This document shows, piece after piece, positions 25,402 through 37,619 of a stretch of 64,000 nt of DNA. The notes beneath the pieces were generated by a model, which did no database searches, was not told the DNA's origin, and saw only the letters and a program-made list of their open reading frames with translations. The first letter of the stretch is position 1; each line of letters opens with the position of its first letter. The translations under genes were made by a program, and so were the position numbers. The stretch comes from Brachypodium distachyon (Eukaryota; Streptophyta; Magnoliopsida; Poales; Poaceae): contig NC_016131.3 in the NCBI RefSeq assembly GCF_000005505.3, forward strand, positions 34,525,001 through 34,589,000. The letters run 5' to 3'.

Positions 25402-26090
25402 CTGATCTGCATGAGACAGACATCCACCAGCCTCAGATGGAGAAGATCCACATTTCTCGTGAAGGCACTGACATATGGCTTAAACACTTTAGGCCATCAG
25501 ATAAGCACACTCACACTGTGACAATTCCAGGCCCATGGATTGACTTTTTTACTGCTATACTTGCATCACCAGATAACTTTGACTAGGCTAGGAAGGTGCT
25601 TATGTTCAACATGTGGAGTACTTTTGCTGCTTCCAATGATTTCTCTAGGCCATTTGTCCTTCCTGACACTTGTCCATCTAAGATGGCCCCTGTCTGTAAG
25701 CTTGCTACCAGGGCAATTGAAGCAAGTCAGGGATTCTCCACGCCCTAGGCCCCTAAGGGCTCTGTTTTGCATGGATGAGGGGCTCCACATGTCTTCTTCT
25801 GCTGCCAGAGTCAAGAGAGCAAGGAAACCTCCTTTGGTTATCACTGAAGTTAGGAGAAGTCCTAGATGGGCTGACAAATATGGTGGATATAAACACAAGA
25901 CCTGCAATAATAAGCACTGTCTTGCTTGTGCTGCTCAAACCCCTAAAATCAACCATAAGATTGTCAGAAGTCTCAGTGAGAGATTTGGATTAGTTGCAGG
26001 AGAGTTCTCTTCAAATGCAGCAGATCCAAGCAATAAGATCAAGAAGAAAAATGATGATGTCACACCAACTAAGAAGCAGAAGAAGAAGTG
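25402..26090 (+). pseudogene. LINE 1 ORF1 remnant
   Basis: Fragments in shifting frames: TVTIPGPWIDFFTAILASPD near 25515-25575 and RRSPRWADKYGG...CLACAA near 25850-25940, ending in a Lys-rich tail (KKQKKK) at about 26090. Similar ORF1 pieces are known from grass LINEs. At least three frame breaks are visible. ORF1 proteins bind the element RNA. Confidence 0.6.
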
Positions 26091-26319
26091 ATGATGCTGC
26101 TGGCAAGAAGTGTTTGCAAACTTGTCATATTTGTAGTTATTTTGTGTGCTCCTATAAATGTAATAAGCAGTCTTATTTGTTCTTTGAACACTCATGCACT
26201 CCTCCTAAGGATTACTCCTCTGAAACTTTTATATGGTCATGTGATGTAACATTTACTATTTTGCATCATTTGTCATTCTCTTCTCCATGGTTTTCCAATG
26301 AGTTGCAAAAGATTGAAAT

Positions 26320-27273
26320 TTTTTGTCCTGAAACATCAAGGGGCTGAATGGGAAGGATAAATGGACACAATTGAGAAAGAAAATTGAGGAAAGTGGTTGC
26401 TCCATCATGTGCATGCAGGAAACTAAAAGAATGGATATCGACTCGGCATTCATCCAGAATTTTTGCTCTAGAAGATTTAACAAGTTCCTATTCCTGCCAT
26501 CTATTGGTCGTTCGGGTGGCCTCTTGATCATTTGGATTGGCTCTGCATACGATGGCATCCTTACATTCAGCAACGAGTTCTCTCTCACTGCTGAATTCAC
26601 CTGTCTCACCTCTCATAAACAATGGCTCCTTACCAACATATATGGTCTCTGTCAGGAGGAGACAAGAGCTGATTTTCTTGATTGGCTTCATGATATTGAC
26701 ATGCCTGAAGACAGGAACTGGTTGGTCACAGGGGATTTCAACACACTGAGATCACCTGATGACAGGAATAGGCCAGGTGGCAACATTAATGATATGCTCA
26801 AATTCAATGAAATCATTAGTCAACTTAGATGGATTGAACTGTCACTAAAAGGTCGTAAGTACACTTGGAGCAATATGCAAGATTCACCTCTTCTGGAAAA
26901 ACTTGACTGGTGCTTCACTTCTCTCAGCCGGACTATCAACTTTCCTAACACCGAGACAACTCCACTGGCCAAGCCCATCTCAGACCACATCCCCTATGTT
27001 ATTAACATTGCCACTGATATTCCCAAGGCCCAAGATTTTAGATTTGAAAATCACTGGATGAATCGACAAGGCTTCCTTGACATGGTCAAAGATACTTGGC
27101 AGAGCAACATTCCTATTTTTCAAGTTGATAGAAGAATTGCAGCCAAGCTTAAAAAACTCAGGGGTCACATGAAAAAGTGGCTGAAAATTAAAGGTGACAT
27201 GGATTCTGCTATTGAGGATCTCAATGCACTCATCCTTTTGCTAGATGGTATTGAAGACACAACCAGAAAATAA
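26320..27273 (+). pseudogene. LINE 1 endonuclease (APE type)
   Basis: The 300-codon open part (26371-27273) contains MQETK, the metal-binding Glu motif, and LVTGDFNTL, followed by W.ELSLKGRKYTWSN and the SDH motif (SDHIPYV). These are the order and motifs of the exonuclease-endonuclease-phosphatase fold that nicks target DNA. The frame is broken just upstream of 26371 and by a stop at 27271-27273. Confidence 0.87.
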
Positions 27274-29870
27274 TCTCAGAAAGGAGGTGAAAATTAAACT
27301 TTAATCAAAATGCATATTGGAGACAAAGAGGCAAGATTAAATGGGTAAAGTTGGGTGATGAAAACTCCAAGTTCTTCCATTCACTGGCAACTATCCAACA
27401 CAGGAAAAATAAAATTGCATGTCTAAAGAGAGAGGATGATTCACTTGTTTATGATCATGACACCAAAGCTAATATGTTTTGGCTTGCATTCAAGGATAGG
27501 TTGGGAACATCTCAAGAATAGAATTTATGCCTCCCTGACCAGGAATTACTCCACAACAACACTAATCTGTCAGACTTAGAAGTACCCTTCACTAGTGAGG
27601 AAATTGATGAAGTTGTCAAAAACCTCCCCACAAACAAGTCTCCTGGTCCTGATGGTTTCAACACTGACTTCATTAAGAAATGCTGGCCCATCATCAAGGA
27701 GGATTTTTATGAACTGTGCCACCAATTCCATGATGGGGAGCTCAATCTTACCTGCATAAATACCTGCTACATTGCACTCATTCCAAAAATTGATTCTGCA
27801 GACAAAGTCAATGATTTCATACCATTTCACTCCTAAACTGCACTTTGAAAATCCTGACCAAACTGCTGGCCAACAGACTTCAGGCAGTCATTATGCAGCT
27901 GATCCATCATAATCAGTATGGGTTCATCAAGACTAGAACCATACAAGATTGCCTTGTTTGGGCTTTTGAATATATTCATGCCTGCCACAAGTCCAAACAA
28001 GAAATTGTCCTCCTTAAATTGGACTTTGAAAAGGCATTTGATAAAGTTGAATATAAGGCCATCATTCAAATTATGCAAGCCATGGGTTTTGGAGACAAAT
28101 GGTGTCAATGGATTAGCGAAATTGTTCACTCTGCTACATCACAGATTCTTCTTAATGGAGTTCCTGGTAAACTGATCCATTGCAAGAGAGGGGTTAGGCA
28201 GGGTGACCCCCTCTCACCACTTCTTTTTGTCATTGTGGCTGACTTCCTCCAAACCACTCTTAATGATGCCCTGTACAGAGGTATGATTGAAAGGACAATT
28301 GACAGTGCTGCTTGCCCTGATTTTTCCATAATCCAATATGCTGATGACACCCTGATTATCATGAAAGCTGAAGATGCACAACTTCAAACTCTTTAGAATC
28401 TTCTACAACAATTTCATGACACCACTGGCTTGAGGGTCAATTACCAGAAATCCAACTTGATCCCATTGAACATGTCCAATGAGAGAGGACTTCATTTTGC
28501 AGATCTCCTCGGCTGTCAGCTTGGCACACTTCCATTTACATATCTGGGGCTTCCATTGGGTAATATCAGGCCAAAAATTATTGACTTCATGCCCATGATC
28601 AAGAGAATTGAAAACAGACTGATGTGGTTCTCTAGTATGCTCTCATATGGTGGAAAGCTTCAACTGGTCAACTCTGTCCTTTCTGCACTCCCCACATTTG
28701 AGATGAGTACTTTTGTCCTCCCCAAAGGAGTTATCACCCAGATTGATAAGTACAGAAGACATTGTCTCTGGCGTGGGCAAGATCTCACTAAGAAGACCCC
28801 CCCCCCCGCTCTGGCTGCCTAGGAAATGATCTGCAGACCCAAAACTGAAGGTGGACTTGGAATCATTAACCTTGAGCTTCGGAACCAAGCCCTCATTCTG
28901 AAGAACCTTCACAAATTCTACAATAAAGTCAACTTACCATGGGTTCATCTGGTATGGGAACAACACTATGTCCAAACTCAGCCCCCTCATTGTAATCCTG
29001 ATGCCTCTTTCTGGTGGAGAGACACAATTAAACTTTTGCAAACATTTAAAGACTTGATCATTTGCCACTCATAGCAAGGCAATACCATCCTCTTCTGGCA
29101 AGACACATGGCTTGAACACCCGTTAGCTAAAACTTGGCCACAGCTTTACTCCTTTGCCATTGAGCAGAACATTTCCCTCCACAATATGGTCCAATGCCCT
29201 GACCCAACCATGCAATTTCACCTGCCATTATCAGTTGTTGCACATTCCCAGTTCCAGGATCTGTTACACCTATTGGAAGACATTGTCAGAACAGAAGAAC
29301 ATGATATTTGGACATTCCCATGGTCTTCTCCTGGATACTCTGCATCTAGAATCTATAAGAAACTAGTCATGCACATTGACATCCCTACCACTATCACATG
29401 GATCTGGTCATCCTGTTGTCAGCTTAAGCACAAAGTGTTCATGTGGCTCCTCATGGTTGACAGACTCAATACCTGAGCAATGCTGCACAAGAAAAACTTC
29501 CACCTCCAGTCTTACTCATGTGTTCTTTGCAACAGAAACACTATGGAGACCAGGGATCATCTCTTCTTCCACTGCCCATTTGCCATGACTTGCTGAAGAT
29601 ACATTTGCCCCAATTACACCCCTGGACAATCTGTCCATGAGCATATTGCAGCCAGGAAACAAGAGCTTCACGTGCCTTTTCACATGAAAATCATAACTGC
29701 GGCAGCATGGAGTATCTGGAGGATTCGCAACGATTGTATCTTCAACGGGATTACCCCATCACTTTACAGATGCAGAAGTCTATTTAAGGAAGAGCTCAAT
29801 TTGGTTTTCCATAGAGACAAAAGAAAGAACTACCATGCTTTTCAATCATGGATTGATAACTTTAGATAGT
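27274..29870 (+). pseudogene. LINE 1 reverse transcriptase and zf-RVT tail
   Basis: RT blocks in order: [46 protein letters not shown] and QYADDTLII (catalytic YADD at about 28338-28349). These are followed by the thumb (FTYLGLPLG, SYGGKLQLVNSVLSALP) and the zinc-binding tail (CVLCN...TRDHLFFHCPFA near 29518-29586). Stops at about 27834, 28394, 28820, 29072 and 29474 break it into pieces. A C run at 28799-28807 marks one frame change. Confidence 0.9.
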
Positions 29871-29973
29871 ACATTTTCATGTAATTTTATCTACCTGTAC
29901 ATATTCTCATTAATAAAATTACAGCAGTAGGTCTTATGACCTAAAGCTTTCCGTGTAAAAAAAAAACTCATTT

Positions 29974-31110
29974 GGGTCATTATGAATACACTGTCATGCC
30001 CTTTGGCTTGACCAACGTCCCAACTACATTTCAGAATCTAATGAACACCATATTTGCTCAACATATTGGTCATTTTATCCTTGTGTTTTTTGATGATATA
30101 TTTATCTACAGCAAAAACATGAAGAAGCATCAGAATCACTTGAGAACTACTTTGGAGATACTCTGGAATCACTCCTTATCAGTTAAGATGAGCAAATGCA
30201 CCTTTGCTACACCTCTGGTTTCTTATTTGGGACATATCACTTCTGCAGGAGTCTCTACTGATCCTAGCAAAATGAAGGATGTTCTTAACTGGAAAGCTCC
30301 TCAAAATGTCTCTAAGTTGAGAGGATTTTTGGGGCTGACCGGCTATTATAGACGATTTGTTCACAACTACGGTAAAATCTGTAAGCCTTTGTTTGATATC
30401 CTCAAGAAAGACAATTTCAAATGGGGTGAAGCACAAGAACAAGCTTTTCAGCATCTGAAAACTGCTATGACCACTTGTCCTATTTTGGCACTGCCTATTT
30501 TTCCCAACCATTTACAATTGAAGCTGATGCTTCTGGTTATGATATTAGGGCAGTACTTATGCAAAACAGAAGGCCATTATCTTTCTAGAGCAAAACTATT
30601 GGCCCTAAAGCCATGGCTCAGTCCACTTATGTTAAAGAAGCTATGGCTATCCTCGAGGCATTAAAAAAGTGGAGACACTACATTTTGGGCAACAAATTGA
30701 TTACCAAAACAGACCAAGAAAGCCTCAAATATATTACCCCCCAGAAATTGACTGAAGGTATTCAACACAAACTTCTCCTTAACTTGCTAGAGTATGACTA
30801 TGTGATTGAGTACAATAAAGACGGAGAAAATGTCGTCGCTGATGCACTATCAAGAAAAAATAACCCTCCTCACTTATCTTGTTCTGCTATAACTGCTGTT
30901 CAACCTGATTGGTTGCAAAATATCAAGCACAATTATATTGGTGATCCTGACAGCTCGGTCATTCTGAATAAACTCGCTCAAGATGTTTCTTCTGATGCTC
31001 AGTTCAAGTTAAATACAAGAACATGTTATACGTTGGACGCAGCACTTCACTCAGACACAACTTGATTCAATCTTTTCATGCCTCAGCATTGGGTGGGCAA
31101 TGGTGAGCAA
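29974..31110 (+). pseudogene. gypsy element 1 pol: second half of RT, RNase H, integrase start
   Basis: It continues the RT cut at 25401: YTVMPFGLTNVPTTFQNLMN, then FFDDIFIYSK (catalytic DD with the usual Y/V replaced by F). RFLGLTGYYRRF-type sequence and RNase H (EADASGYDI, YVKEAMAILEALKKWRHYI, DQESLKY) follow. NVVADALSRK ends RNase H. It stops near 31100 at FHASALGGQ, the start of the integrase H2C2 zinc motif. A frameshift lies near 30520-30610. Confidence 0.9.
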
Positions 31111-33915
31111 CTTAAAACGCCATTTAACAAGAACTAATAACCACCTAGTTTTAATCTCAAGGTCCTGCAAGGACGTCTTGGTTCGTCATTCTAGAAAATA
31201 GAAATAGAAAAAAATGTAGGAGTTTTGAATTTTCGACTAAAGCTGATTGATTGCACCATAACAAAAACAAATAAATATTTTTAAGAGGTGGGCTAGTGAA
31301 AACTTTCCTATTACGAAATCAGCACAAATAAATCTAAAGAAAAAACTAATATGTGATACAAACCTACAAATCAAACACGGTACCTGTAAAAAAACCTACA
31401 AATCAAATAACTCAAATAGAAACAAATCTTACGAAATCCAATTCTCCTAAATTCACATGAAAATCCTTTTAGTCAAAGAGCTCCTAAGTTTGTTCAGTCC
31501 ATGGTCCCACATAATTAACTCTGTTTTCTTCTTGCAGTTTCGTCCTTACTTGACTACCACTCCCCAGAAACAAAATTAAAAACTTATCCTTTTAACCATA
31601 TATCAAACATTTGATGAAGAATCTTCAACGGTTTAAAAAAGCGACACACCTCAAGAACATTAGGACAACCTTAGTCAACCACCACACAAAAAAAGAAGTC
31701 TGCAGACTGCAGGTTGAGACACAGCTCGTTAATAAATAAAACATCCTGCTCCCGGCCATGTCATTAGATTAACCATGGCTAACAACATCGCCCATTTCAT
31801 TAACTAGAACGCGTCTATTCTAATCTCTTACAAGCAACCATGTTTTCACAACGTCACCTAAACATGAGACATGAACCCAGGCCGGGGGGTGCCGCCAAGT
31901 GGCGAAAGATCATGCATCCACGACCTGCTTCTTTAATGCAGTCCTAATATGTTAGACTAATGCTAGTTATCTTTTTTCAACTAAACACACGGTAGTGGTA
32001 AACTAATGCAGTGCAGGAAGCGGGGACCTTGTACAATTTCTTCTTGGAGAGCATATTAGTTTGGGTCTACTTTTCCAAGAAAATGGAATAACAAGTATAG
32101 CGCCAGTATAACCGTTAGTCCATAATCACTTGCAGCGAGGACATCAATCGAAAAAAAGAAGTATTTGAAGCATGTTTTTCTCCCGCCATATTTTTTGTTG
32201 ACCCGTTTTCTCCTGCCATGTCAGATAGCCTTGGGGCAGACGGTACAACTTTGTACTAATTTAAGACACTTTTTATGAATCGGAGGGAGTATAAATTTGT
32301 CGGGAGTAGCACAACTTTAATGCAAATTGCAACAAATTCCTTTATATTGGTACCTAGGGCAGTGATTAGTTAGCCCATGGGAGACGAAGATGCCAGGATA
32401 CCCTTCACTAATGCGTGCAGATGTGTGATTAAAAAATGAGCAGTTCATGTCGTATGACAGTTTGGGTATGTACGCCATGTAGCATGGGCTTGCGTGTGTT
32501 TGGGTTTTGATTAAGTGGTAACTATGATTGAGCAAAGCCCACAACTCGATGGTTTCGAAAAAAAACGCCGCTCGAAGTAACCACTGTCTCCGTCCAAACA
32601 CTACTAGCAATATTATAGCTCTCCTTTGACCAAGACTTTATATTTTGAATTTTTTTTATTAATATACATTTATATGACATTTTTTTCCTTTATTTAATAA
32701 GGGAAACATTTTGTTTCTTTCTACTGCATTGAAATAATACCACGGCCCCTTCATCCACCAAAGTAATATAAAAGAGTCAAGTGAAGAAAAAACCCAATGA
32801 TACAACATAATCTAGCTACTCCATGTTTGAACATAAATTTCTTGGCAAATGGGAACTATTTGTAGCTGCCGACCACCCACCATCATGTTTTGTTTGTCCT
32901 TCGGCCGCTGAAGCATCGACCATAACTTCTTCTTTTTTGAACTGATGGACCATAACTTCTACGAAGTGGTACACAAAAAGATCATAACCCGCAAAGAATT
33001 GATGTTTTTTTTTGTCAAAACCAATATTGTTGTGACTTAACCAGGTTAACCCTAGCCCCAACTAAAATTTCGGCTGCCAATGCTCCCGTTAACCCCCAAC
33101 AATCAGTTGATGAACATATTATCCATCCACTAGTTTATCAAACATAAAGAACTTCGGATCATTATTTCCCTCCTGCAAATATAGGAGTACACCTAATATG
33201 ACTACTCAAGAAAAGGAGGTCTAGGCGCTCTTGTATACATGAAACCCCCGAACCAAAAGAAAACCACTTTCTTTGAATTATTGCATACCATCTTATGGAC
33301 AAGAGAATGAAACGACGTTGCTATTTCTAAGACGACTAAGAAATAACTATCGAAATCAATGCTAACAACCGTTTGATTCAATCTTATGGACAAGATGATT
33401 GCGGTTGTCGGCTGAGAAAGTCGACTCAGAAATAGACGCTCACAGAATGAAAATGAAATACAAAAAGACTGAACATAACAAAGACACGAACAAACTGCAA
33501 ATAACAGTTGAGGGACTAAATCGGAAAGGGATTTTCGTTTTTCCACGTACTGCACGGGTAATCCCTTTGTCTGGACAGAGCAAAGGAGCGTGAAAAAAAT
33601 GAACCCGCGTTGCTGTCGTCGCGCGGCCTGCAAACAAAAGGCGGATTTCGTCAACCAGGGCAGAGAACAAACATGCCAGCCACTACGACCACATCAAAAC
33701 ATCGAAGTAAGCTACGGGATTCAGCATCTACGCCCCTATGCACTCTTAGAAAACTCAGCCTCCCGCTAACCCTCCCGCCATTACAGACATGCGCGCCACG
33801 ACACTGTCAGGAACCCCAACAGCTCAGCTAGCGCCTTAAATTCAAACACCACCTCCTGCCCCAAAAGTTCAGACCGAAAAGAAAGCAGAGCTTCACGACA
33901 CGAATCAGTTCGTTA
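31111..33915. other. Intergenic, upstream of the ERF gene
   Basis: Apart from a half Stowaway at 32245-32292, I recognise no gene or element. Base composition is AT-rich to about 33550, then rises toward the ERF start. Small open frames occur on both strands but match nothing. The last few hundred bases presumably hold the ERF promoter. No clear TATA box was found. Confidence 0.5.
32245..32292. mobile_element. Half of a Stowaway-type MITE
   Basis: TTTGTACTAATTTAAGACAC...CGGAGGGAGTA matches the right half of the MITE at 43386-43482. The left half is absent, so this is a truncated copy. Confidence 0.6.
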
Positions 33916-34782
33916 ATGGAGCTCCATTTCCAGCACCCGCAGCCGCAGGAATGCCAGCAGCCGGCGAAAGGGGTGAGAAGGAGTAGCAGCAGCACTAGCA
34001 GCAGTAGCAGCAAGTGCAAGTTCGTGGGGGTGAGGCAGAGGCCGTCGGGGAGGTGGGTGGCGGAGATCAAGGACACGACGCACAAGATCCGGGTGTGGCT
34101 CGGCACTTTCGAGACCGCCGAGGACGCCGCGCGCGCGTACGACGAGGCCGCGTGCCTCCTCCGGGGCTCCAACACCCGCACCAACTTCGCCGTCGCCTCT
34201 TCCCCGGCCCCGGCGTCCCCGCAGCAGCCGGACTCGCCGCTCGCGTCCCGGATCCGCACGCTCCTCACCCACAAGAAGCTCAAGAAGCACCACACCGCGC
34301 CGCGGTCTCCCGTCGCCTTCACTCCTCCGTATGCTGGGAACCGTAATGCCAGCGCTGGCAACAGCAACGGCGGCAGCGCGAGCTCGAGCATCAGCTTCGC
34401 CGTGAGCGGCAATGGGGTCGACCTCGCTCGTCACGCACCCAACCCCTGTAGCCACCAGCGCGTAGCCGAGGAATCCTACAGGACGTGCCAACTGATCAAC
34501 CATTTCGACCATCCGCCATCATGGGCGGCAGCTCTCAACCCCGCCGCCCCGCCGGTCGCCGGCAGTAATGCTCATTGCCCGGAGATGCCCCAAGGAAGGA
34601 TGAAGGCCGAGAAGCAAGAAGGCTCCGCGTCTGCGTCTCCCGATGGTGCTGCCGCCATGAGTACTGGGTTCGCCAGGGCGCAGCAGCAGGTCGACGGCTT
34701 CGACATCGGGAACGATCCCTGCGACTCCCTGTGGGATCTGCCACCGATCTGTCAGTTGTCATGCAGGTCTCTGATGTACTAG
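33916..34782 (+). CDS. AP2/ERF transcription factor, RAP2-11/ERN-like, 288 aa
   Basis: Single-exon gene. A serine-rich N-terminus (residues 23-32) precedes one AP2 domain at about residues 35-92: [53 protein letters not shown] replaces the RPWG(K/R)W of most ERFs; this and the near-identical AP2 core point to the RAP2-11/ERN subgroup. Family knowledge: ERFs bind GC-rich elements in promoters, Arabidopsis RAP2.11 is linked to low-potassium responses, and legume ERNs to symbiosis. Basic patches (HKKLKKHH, about residues 116-123) could be a nuclear localisation signal. The acidic C-terminus ([15 protein letters not shown]) may activate transcription. Codon use is strongly GC3. The gene looks intact; the stop TAG is at 34780-34782. 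Confidence 0.9.
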   Translation: MELHFQHPQPQECQQPAKGVRRSSSSTSSSSSKCKFVGVRQRPSGRWVAEIKDTTHKIRVWLGTFETAEDAARAYDEAACLLRGSNTRTNFAVASSPAPASPQQPDSPLASRIRTLLTHKKLKKHHTAPRSPVAFTPPYAGNRNASAGNSNGGSASSSISFAVSGNGVDLARHAPNPCSHQRVAEESYRTCQLINHFDHPPSWAAALNPAAPPVAGSNAHCPEMPQGRMKAEKQEGSASASPDGAAAMSTGFARAQQQVDGFDIGNDPCDSLWDLPPICQLSCRSLMY

Positions 34783-35640
34783 ATGATGAAATCTGAAGAT
34801 TTCACGCTTTTTGGGGGTCCATTTTCTGCTACCAGGAGCCAATTCCGTACAGAAAGATTGTATGAGGAATGATGGCCAGCAAGCAGAGTAAATGTGACGG
34901 CTGGTTGTGTCAATCTTGGGTCTAGATGAGATGAGTGGATTTTTTAGCTGTTGCTCTGTTTCTTTCATCTCTATTGGTTTAGGGATATAACTTCCTTTGT
35001 TCTAAACAAAAGATCTCTCATGGAGGTGCAATAGAGCTGTATCGCACAACACTAATGTAATTTTTGTGGTGGGTAATTCTGAGGTTTCCAAATGGTGAAG
35101 CGCATGTTATTGTGATTTGGAAGGCTAATGAAGATGATTGATTGACTGAAACCAAAAATTCACCAGTCAAACAAACAATGGTTCCTTTGATGATCAATTC
35201 AGCGAATTTATAACAACGGAATTGCTAGATCTCAGTCGGCTGAGAAATCCAATTTCTTAGTCGACGAGATTAATTAGCGTCGTTAGCTGAGATTAAAATT
35301 AGAGTCGTTTGCTTAGCTGGGCTCTCTGCGTGGAGACGTGCGACTTGATGGTGCCATGGTGGGCTGGCGCATGATGATTTTGTTTTTCCCATTATCTTGA
35401 TTTGTTTTATGGGCTGGTTTTATTCTATGTTTGGGCTTTTTTATTTTTGTTGTGTGGGCTCTTGTAAGGGTTGTGTCTTTTTGTTTCTTTCATTTGTTTT
35501 AATAAAAAGTAAATTACACTTTTTTTTGCAGGAAACTAAATTACAATAGTTCTATTATTAAATTTGCAGAACATATATTTAAAATTTAGGTAGCAACAAG
35601 ACTCCATTAGACTATAATTGTATAAAATATGGTTTGCTAA
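34783..35640. other. ERF 3' flank, nothing further recognised
   Basis: The stretch is AT-rich with no coding signal. The phrase TCGGCTGAGAAAT/TCGGTCGAGAAAT occurs near 35236 and 35647. The polyadenylation site is not assigned. Confidence 0.4.
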
Positions 35641-36108
35641 TTCTCAGTCGGTCGAGAAATTCTTACAAGTATAATTTTGTTTATTTTTTAATCTCGACAG
35701 CAGTAAAGTGTAATCTTATGTGCTGTGTTTTGCAACCGCAACTTAGCCGTAGTAATTATAAGTTTAAATTTTCATGTTACCTTTTTAAAAAAATATTACA
35801 AGTGCAATCCGGTCAAAAATAATTTACAAGTGAAATTTTGTTCTTTTTTCTTCCTAACCGTAATCAGCTGTCAAGTGTAATTTTGCATGCTAATTTTTTG
35901 CAACCGCAACCTAGCTTTACTAGTTATAAGTGAAATGTTTGCACTTATTTTGTCATAATTACAAGCGAAATTTGTGTGCTTATCTTTTGCAGCCGCAACT
36001 TAGTGTTTATTCATAATTACAAGTGAAATTTTGTGCTAGTTTTTTGCAGCTGCAACTTACTTTTAATGATAATAGGTGTAATTTTGTACTTTATATTTTT
36101 ACAAAAGA
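35641..36108. repeat. Degenerate tandem array, unit about 60-90 bp
   Basis: The phrase TTTTGCA(A/G)CYGCAACYTA recurs at about 35730, 35907, 35988 and 36044. Between copies run TTA(C/T)AAGTG(A/T)AATTTTG-type spacers. The units are diverged and unevenly spaced. LINE 2 inserted at its right edge. Confidence 0.65.
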
Positions 36109-36236
36109 GTGACGAACCTGGTGTAATTTTGCTAATCACAACCCTACAAGCAGTTCGAGCATCGGAGCTTCTATATCCCTAGTGCAATCGTCGGGGCAAA
36201 GAAGAACCTAAGGTTTGGGAACTTCTCCCCCTCTAA

Positions 36237-36596
36237 ATGGAGAGTGACGAACCTGCCCAGGAGGCAGAACAGAACCAGGAGGACAAGCAGAGGTCGGATG
36301 AACATACCCTGACAGACCCACTTGCTGCTGAGATGGGCAGGGTTGCCGAGGCCGTCAGTCAGCTGAAGGTGGCGGAGCTTAAGGAACAGGAAGGAGACAT
36401 GTTGCAGCCCGCGATCCAAGGGAAGGAACATCTGAAAGGCAATGAAGTGACCCTGAAGAAGAAGAAGAAACTGAAAGCAGGCCGCACTCGCCAGGTCGCG
36501 GGAGCAAACCAGAACGTCGAAGGGGAGCGAACCAGTGAGGCTCTGAAGAAGGGAGAACTGCAGAAGATGGTGGGATCCCTCGCAAAGGCAAGGTAG
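36237..36596 (+). pseudogene. LINE 2 ORF1 remnant
   Basis: 119 codons, rich in Glu, Lys and Gln, with a KKKKK basic block (about residues 73-77). No zinc knuckle or RRM is visible, so only part of ORF1 remains. The call rests on position just before the endonuclease. The codon composition continues past the stop toward 36780 in another frame. Confidence 0.5.
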
Positions 36597-36780
36597 CTCG
36601 TGCTGGGGAAGAGAGGAGAAAGAGAGAGGAACAAGGGGGAGGGAGACCAACCGAAAGAGGAGAATCAGAACAAGAAGCCCAAGGAAAGGAGAACAAGACG
36701 GACAATCAGCACAAGGAGGCAACCAACCCAGGGGCCGCTGGTCAACTGACAGGCGTGGAAGATCACGCCTGTCAGAAGCC

Positions 36781-37035
36781 ATGACGATATTAGCCTGGAA
36801 CTACCGGGGGATTGGCCAACCCCGGACAGTTCAGGAGCTTGTTAGGCTTGTGCATTCCCATCGCCCGAAGTTAGTTTTTCTCAGTGAGACTAGACAGCGG
36901 CGGGATGTCGTAGAGAATCTTAGGTGGCGTCTCGGCCTTAAGAATGTGATTTCCTTCCCGGGTGTTGGGAAGGGAGGGGGCCTAGCACTGTTCTAGGAGG
37001 AAGGGATAGAGGTTGAGTTACTTAAGATGAATAAT
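36781..37035 (+). pseudogene. LINE 2 endonuclease N-terminus
   Basis: MTILAWNYRGIGQPRTVQEL and then PKLVFLSETRQ give the Asn and catalytic Glu motifs of APE-type LINE endonucleases. A stop at 36994-36996 and the gypsy junction near 37036 truncate it after about 80 residues. Confidence 0.85.
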
Positions 37036-37580
37036 GTAGGCCTTGATATTACGACCTAGCTGGGGTCCCAGACACTCGTGCAAAGTGCGTTGAAAGGTCA
37101 AGCCCGCGTTCTTCAGCCCGAAACACATGCATGTATAACAGTAGAAGCCAACCGGGGTGATAAACATTGTTTTCTCCTCATCTTCGAATGCCATCTTAAT
37201 CTGATGATAGCCGTAGAAGGCATCCAGAAAGCATAAAGACTCACAATCTGCTGTGGAATCTACTATTTGATCAATTCGGGGTACAGCGAAGGGGTTCTTA
37301 GGGCATGCACGATCAAGATCAGTAAAATCTACACACATGTGTAATATATTCCCAGCCTTAAGGACTACAACAAGATTTGCTAACAAAGTAGGGTACAACA
37401 CTTCCTGATCGCCCCGGCATTCTTGAGCTTCTCCACTTCTTGCTGGATCAAGTCCTTGCGTTCTTGTGCTTGCCGGTGAACCTTCTGCTTGATGGGCCGC
37501 GCGTCTGGACTCACCTCCAGCCGATGCTCGATCACCTCCCTGGGGACTCCGGGAAGGTCTGACGGCTCCCAAGCGAACAC
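37036..37580 (-). pseudogene. gypsy element 2 reverse transcriptase, N-terminal part
   Basis: Two overlapping minus frames carry PGVPREVIEHRLEV, then CVDFTDLDRACPKNPFAVPR, FLDAFYGYHQIKM and FGLKNAGLTFQRT. These are RT blocks 1-4. It stops after NIKAYI, just before the catalytic DD. A frameshift lies near 37400. Confidence 0.88.
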
Positions 37581-37619
37581 GTCAGAATTTCGCTGAAGGA
37601 AGGCGATGACGGCACTTTC

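Larger units (their letters stand above)
25402..29962 (+). mobile_element. LINE 1: non-LTR retrotransposon, near full length, inserted in gypsy RT
   Basis: Duplicated target AAAACTCATTT flanks it (25391-25401 and 29963-29973). A poly-A tail precedes the 3' copy (29957-29962, merging with the A run of the TSD). Order: degenerate ORF1 (25402-26090), endonuclease, reverse transcriptase with YADD, and a zf-RVT tail. Removing it rejoins gypsy RT as ...KTHF-GHYEY..., confirming the boundaries. All frames carry stops, so it is no longer autonomous. Confidence 0.92.
20680..31110 (+). mobile_element. Ty3/gypsy retrotransposon 1, fragmented by nested insertions
   Basis: Remaining parts: an LTR remnant before the primer-binding site, the leader and gag start (20903-21193 and 21642-21836), a pol piece (24758-25401) and a further pol piece (29974-31110). 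A solo copia LTR (21194-21641), a truncated copia element (21837-24757) and a LINE (25402-29962) interrupt it. The element stops at 31110, within the integrase zinc-binding start, and no 3' LTR is seen. The left edge (about 20680) is an estimate. Confidence 0.8.

Noticed and set aside
33828..34512. Long minus-strand open frames opposite the ERF gene
   Set aside because: They are shadows of a GC3-rich gene; their content is low-complexity Leu/Arg/Ala and they match nothing.
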